NCBI GenBank assembly: GCA_905215335.1
Contig: CAJMPQ010000002.1
Span: 196,321-260,320 of the forward strand
Direction of reading: 5' to 3'
Source of the DNA: an uncultured bacterium
GTDB lineage: Bacteria > Cyanobacteriota > Vampirovibrionia > Gastranaerophilales > Gastranaerophilaceae
DNA: 64,000 nucleotides
The notes under the pieces were generated by a model. It saw only the letters and a list, made by a program, of their open reading frames with translations, was not told the DNA's origin and did not search any database. Numbering within the stretch: the first letter of the stretch is position 1; each line of letters starts with the position of its first letter. A program made the position numbers and the translations under genes. Positions 62,481 to 64,000 of the stretch are shown piece by piece.

Positions 62481-63224
62481 TTAATTTCGACTTTGAAGTT
62501 TCATTAGTAGGTTTAGAATTTCGATATACATCCAAATAATTGTTACCATTAGTGAAAAACCAAAAAACCATTCATAACATTTTTCAGCCTGACCTGAAAA
62601 TCTTTCAATATTATCAAAGTCAACAATTAAATTAAAAGAAGCAATTGCAACTACTGCAATACTAAAACCTATGCCGATAGGACCGTTAGAAAATATAAGT
62701 GGTATAGAAATATGGAAAAGGCTTAGTATTATTTGTAAAAGGTATATTCCAGCAATTGCTAATGTAGAATTGAAAATAACCATTCTAAATTTATCTGAAC
62801 ATTTAACTATTTTAGTTTTGTATAAAAAGAACATGCCAAATAATGCAAAAAATGTTCCTATTGCGGCTTGTGATGCAACTCCAGGATAAATTTTGTTGCA
62901 TATTGCAGAAATATAACCTAATATTAGTCCTTCGCATAAAGCGTATAATGATGTTGTTAGTGTTAAAAATTTGTTTTTTGGAGCAAAGCAAATAATTAAG
63001 CATAATACAATTCCAGCTACAAATCCAAATTTTGATAGCAGGGCAGCTTTGTCCATAAATCCGGATAGGATTAGATACCAATTATATGCAAATGTGGACA
63101 TAACTAATGTGCCTAGTAGGCAAGTTTTTAGAATTGTTCCATTGATAGTCATGGCGTTTTCACTTTCTAAAGTGTTGAAACTTGAAGATTTCAATACAGC
63201 TTCTCTTAAAATAGGGTTAGACAT
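62481..63224 (-). CDS. Bax inhibitor-1-like (YccA/Bax1-I) membrane protein
   Basis: A 247-residue integral membrane protein with seven hydrophobic segments after a polar N-terminus of about 30 residues. Family-type segments include SLYALCEGLILGYISAICN and AVVAIASFNLIVDFDNIER followed by GQAEKCYEWFFGFSLMVTIIWMYIEIL. This group (PF12811-like) belongs to the TMBIM/BI-1 superfamily of proton-sensitive calcium-leak channels; the Asp residues in VDFDNIE are where those channels have their switch. The physiological role in bacteria is unclear. It is transcribed towards the TPR gene, with a terminator between. Confidence 0.9.
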   Translation of the reverse strand: MSNPILREAVLKSSSFNTLESENAMTINGTILKTCLLGTLVMSTFAYNWYLILSGFMDKAALLSKFGFVAGIVLCLIICFAPKNKFLTLTTSLYALCEGLILGYISAICNKIYPGVASQAAIGTFFALFGMFFLYKTKIVKCSDKFRMVIFNSTLAIAGIYLLQIILSLFHISIPLIFSNGPIGIGFSIAVVAIASFNLIVDFDNIERFSGQAEKCYEWFFGFSLMVTIIWMYIEILNLLMKLQSRN

Positions 63225-63394
63225 AATCTAATACTCCTTTCGTGTATCATCTAATTTCAATGACATATTAGCATATAAAATAAAAATCTCAATTAGTAAA
63301 AATGTAGATAAAATAGGTAAAAATGAAAATTCTAAAAAAAATATAAAAAAAGTACTTTACAATAAATTTTTTTTGTTATACACTAATTACATAA

Positions 63395-63469
63395 TCCTCA
63401 GTAGCTCAATGGCGGAGCATTCGACTGTTAATCGAAGGGTTGCTGGTTCGAGTCCAGCCTGGGGAGCCA
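63395..63469 (+). tRNA. tRNA-Asn (anticodon GTT)
   Basis: The acceptor stem TCCTCAG pairs with CTGGGGA (one T-G), the D arm is GCTC/GAGC, the anticodon stem TTCGA/TCGAA holds loop CTGTTAA with anticodon GTT, and the T arm has GGTTCGAGTCC. The 3' CCA is encoded, giving 75 bases. Confidence 0.96.
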
Positions 63470-63470
63470 T

Positions 63471-63508
63471 AAAGGAGATGTCAGAGTTGGCATCTCCTTT
63501 ATTTTATG
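63471..63508 (+). terminator. Rho-independent terminator after tRNA-Asn
   Basis: AAAGGAGATG pairs with CATCTCCTTT across a 10-base loop and is followed by TTTTAT. Confidence 0.85.
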
Positions 63509-63523
63509 AATTGATTGGATAAT

Positions 63524-63640
63524 ATGTATATCGCTAGCAATAATTATAATAATTTCAAAAGCAATACCCCTACATTTGGCTCTCGTAATCAGTTGATAAG
63601 AACTGCAGATAATGTTTGTCGAAATGTAAATAGAGTGTAA
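63524..63640 (+). pseudogene. Truncated copy of the tagged-protein N-terminus
   Basis: A 38-codon frame starts at 63524 and ends with TAA at 63638-63640. Its product contains SNTPTFGSRNQLIRTADNVC. This aligns without gaps to SNTPIFTSRNKTIRDLDKIC of the Cys-His-Asp protein at 56262, with 13 identities over 27 aligned positions including flanks. The match stops at about 63634, where the repeat-rich sequence begins. It is either a gene cut by an insertion or a real tag-only peptide; no downstream exon-like continuation is visible. Confidence 0.6.
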
Positions 63641-63659
63641 TTTCACGTCCGGATTGATT

Positions 63660-63850
63660 TGTACGGATAGATTGATATTTTTGGAAAGCCCGCTTTGTGT
63701 GGGCTTTTTTAGGTCGGAATTTTAAGTATTCCAAAAAAATCAAACTGCCGAACTGGACTTTTTTCGGACTGTACGGATAGATTGAGATTTTCTTAATATA
63801 GCTGAATTACGCACCAATTTTGAAGTGTACGGATAAAATGATTATTTTGG
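63660..63850. repeat. Three direct repeats TGTACGGATA(G)ATTGA, candidate transposon end
   Basis: Copies start at 63660, 63770 and 63826 (TGTACGGATAGATTGATATT, TGTACGGATAGATTGAGATT, TGTACGGATAAAATGATTAT), each about 20-25 bases. Spacings are 110 and 56 bases, roughly a 55-base unit. A shorter relative, GTCCGGATTGATT, sits at 63647-63659. Several spaced copies of a roughly 20-base site beginning with TGT are the layout of Tn7/Tn5053-type transposon ends. The assignment is tentative because no transposase gene is inside the window. Confidence 0.55.
63685..63710 (+). terminator. Rho-independent terminator inside the repeat region
   Basis: AAAGCCC pairs with GGGCTTT over a 9-base loop, followed by a run of T. 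It lies between the first and second TGTACGGATA repeats and would stop transcription entering from the tRNA side. Confidence 0.8.
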
Positions 63851-63863
63851 TAAAGTCCAGTTC
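63750..63863. repeat. 12-bp inverted repeat GAACTGGACTTT / AAAGTCCAGTTC
   Basis: GAACTGGACTTT at 63750-63761 is the exact reverse complement of 63852-63863. The arms are 90 bases apart and enclose the second and third TGTACGGATA repeats. The first arm also lies in a local hairpin (CCGAA ... TTCGG). It could be part of a structured RNA or of a mobile-element end. Confidence 0.6.
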
Positions 63864-64000
63864 CGCAAATAATTAAAATTTTGGTTCCTCCTTTTTAAGG
63901 AATTTGTAAATTTTTTTTTACAAAAAACAATTATTATTTATATTTAAAGGCTATGTCACAACAAACAGTTGATAAATAGCCATTTTTATAGGGGAGTATC
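63864..64000. other. AT-rich end of window without a gene
   Basis: It contains a T/A-rich hairpin-like stretch (TTTTTTTTTACAAAAAAC) near 63910. An ATG at about 63954 (MSQQTVDK) stops after eight codons. GGGGAG close to the right edge could be the ribosome site of a gene starting beyond the window. Nothing else is supported. Confidence 0.4.

Noticed and set aside
63660..63850. CRISPR array
   Set aside because: Only three copies, repeat divergence too high, unequal spacing (110 and 56 bases) and no cas genes.

Overview
The window is AT-rich bacterial chromosome, densely coded on both strands. Several things together suggest a gut-type member of the non-photosynthetic cyanobacterial sister lineage (Melainabacteria/Vampirovibrionia, probably Gastranaerophilales): porin and signal-peptide genes of a diderm cell, type IV pseudopilins of the GFTLAEVLIT type, flagellar export genes, cyanobacterial-style RecG and glycogen enzymes, and many small lineage-specific proteins with an N-terminal Phe-containing tag. 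This placement is an inference from protein character; no 16S rRNA is present.

Layout. 1-1.7 kb is the end of a phage packaging module (terminase large subunit and a small membrane protein). 1.8-3.6 kb encodes a large coiled-coil-ended protein with a sigma28-like promoter. 3.7-11 kb holds rarA, an orphan sugar-binding protein, a zinc alcohol dehydrogenase, a pseudopilin, a porin and an Orn/Lys/Arg decarboxylase. 11-14.8 kb is a minus-strand flagellar operon (fliN/Y, fliO, fliP, fliQ, fliR). 15-22 kb is a plus-strand run: a small ORF, a CHASE2-GGDEF diguanylate cyclase, an ATPase-TPR protein, rsmG, an amidohydrolase-like protein that has lost its metal ligands, and YjbQ. 22-30 kb holds a pseudopilin/XRE-regulator divergon, recG, a LysM protein, ruvB and an ABC1/UbiB-like kinase. 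30-36.7 kb has a 1199-residue zinc-ribbon/cyclase-like/ATPase-like/TPR protein, glgA, a likely rpoZ and a purine nucleoside phosphorylase. 36.7-47 kb has lspA, an rluD-type synthase, a CoA-activase, an M16 peptidase, recO and pilT. 47-53.6 kb has comEC, a lytic transglycosylase, a glycosyltransferase, an XRE regulator and a GH57 glucan enzyme.

53.7-64 kb is the most accessory-looking part. It starts with tRNA-Asp and a decayed gene, followed by two HAD phosphatases, a Cys-His-Asp papain/transglutaminase-like protein and a possible CheD/CNF-like protein. Next come a small ORF and a second sigma28-driven coiled-coil protein (paralogue of the one at 1.8 kb). Then follow isocitrate dehydrogenase, a TPR protein, a Bax-inhibitor-like membrane protein and tRNA-Asn. 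After tRNA-Asn lie a truncated tag-family gene and a run of TGTACGGATA direct repeats resembling the end of a Tn7/Tn5053-type transposon.

Functional themes: motility (fli operon plus two putative sigma28-class products), type IV pilus/competence (pilT, comEC, two pseudopilins), alpha-glucan storage (glgA, GH57), DNA repair (rarA, recG, ruvB, recO), and a set of tagged lineage-specific proteins that may be exported or host/prey-directed.
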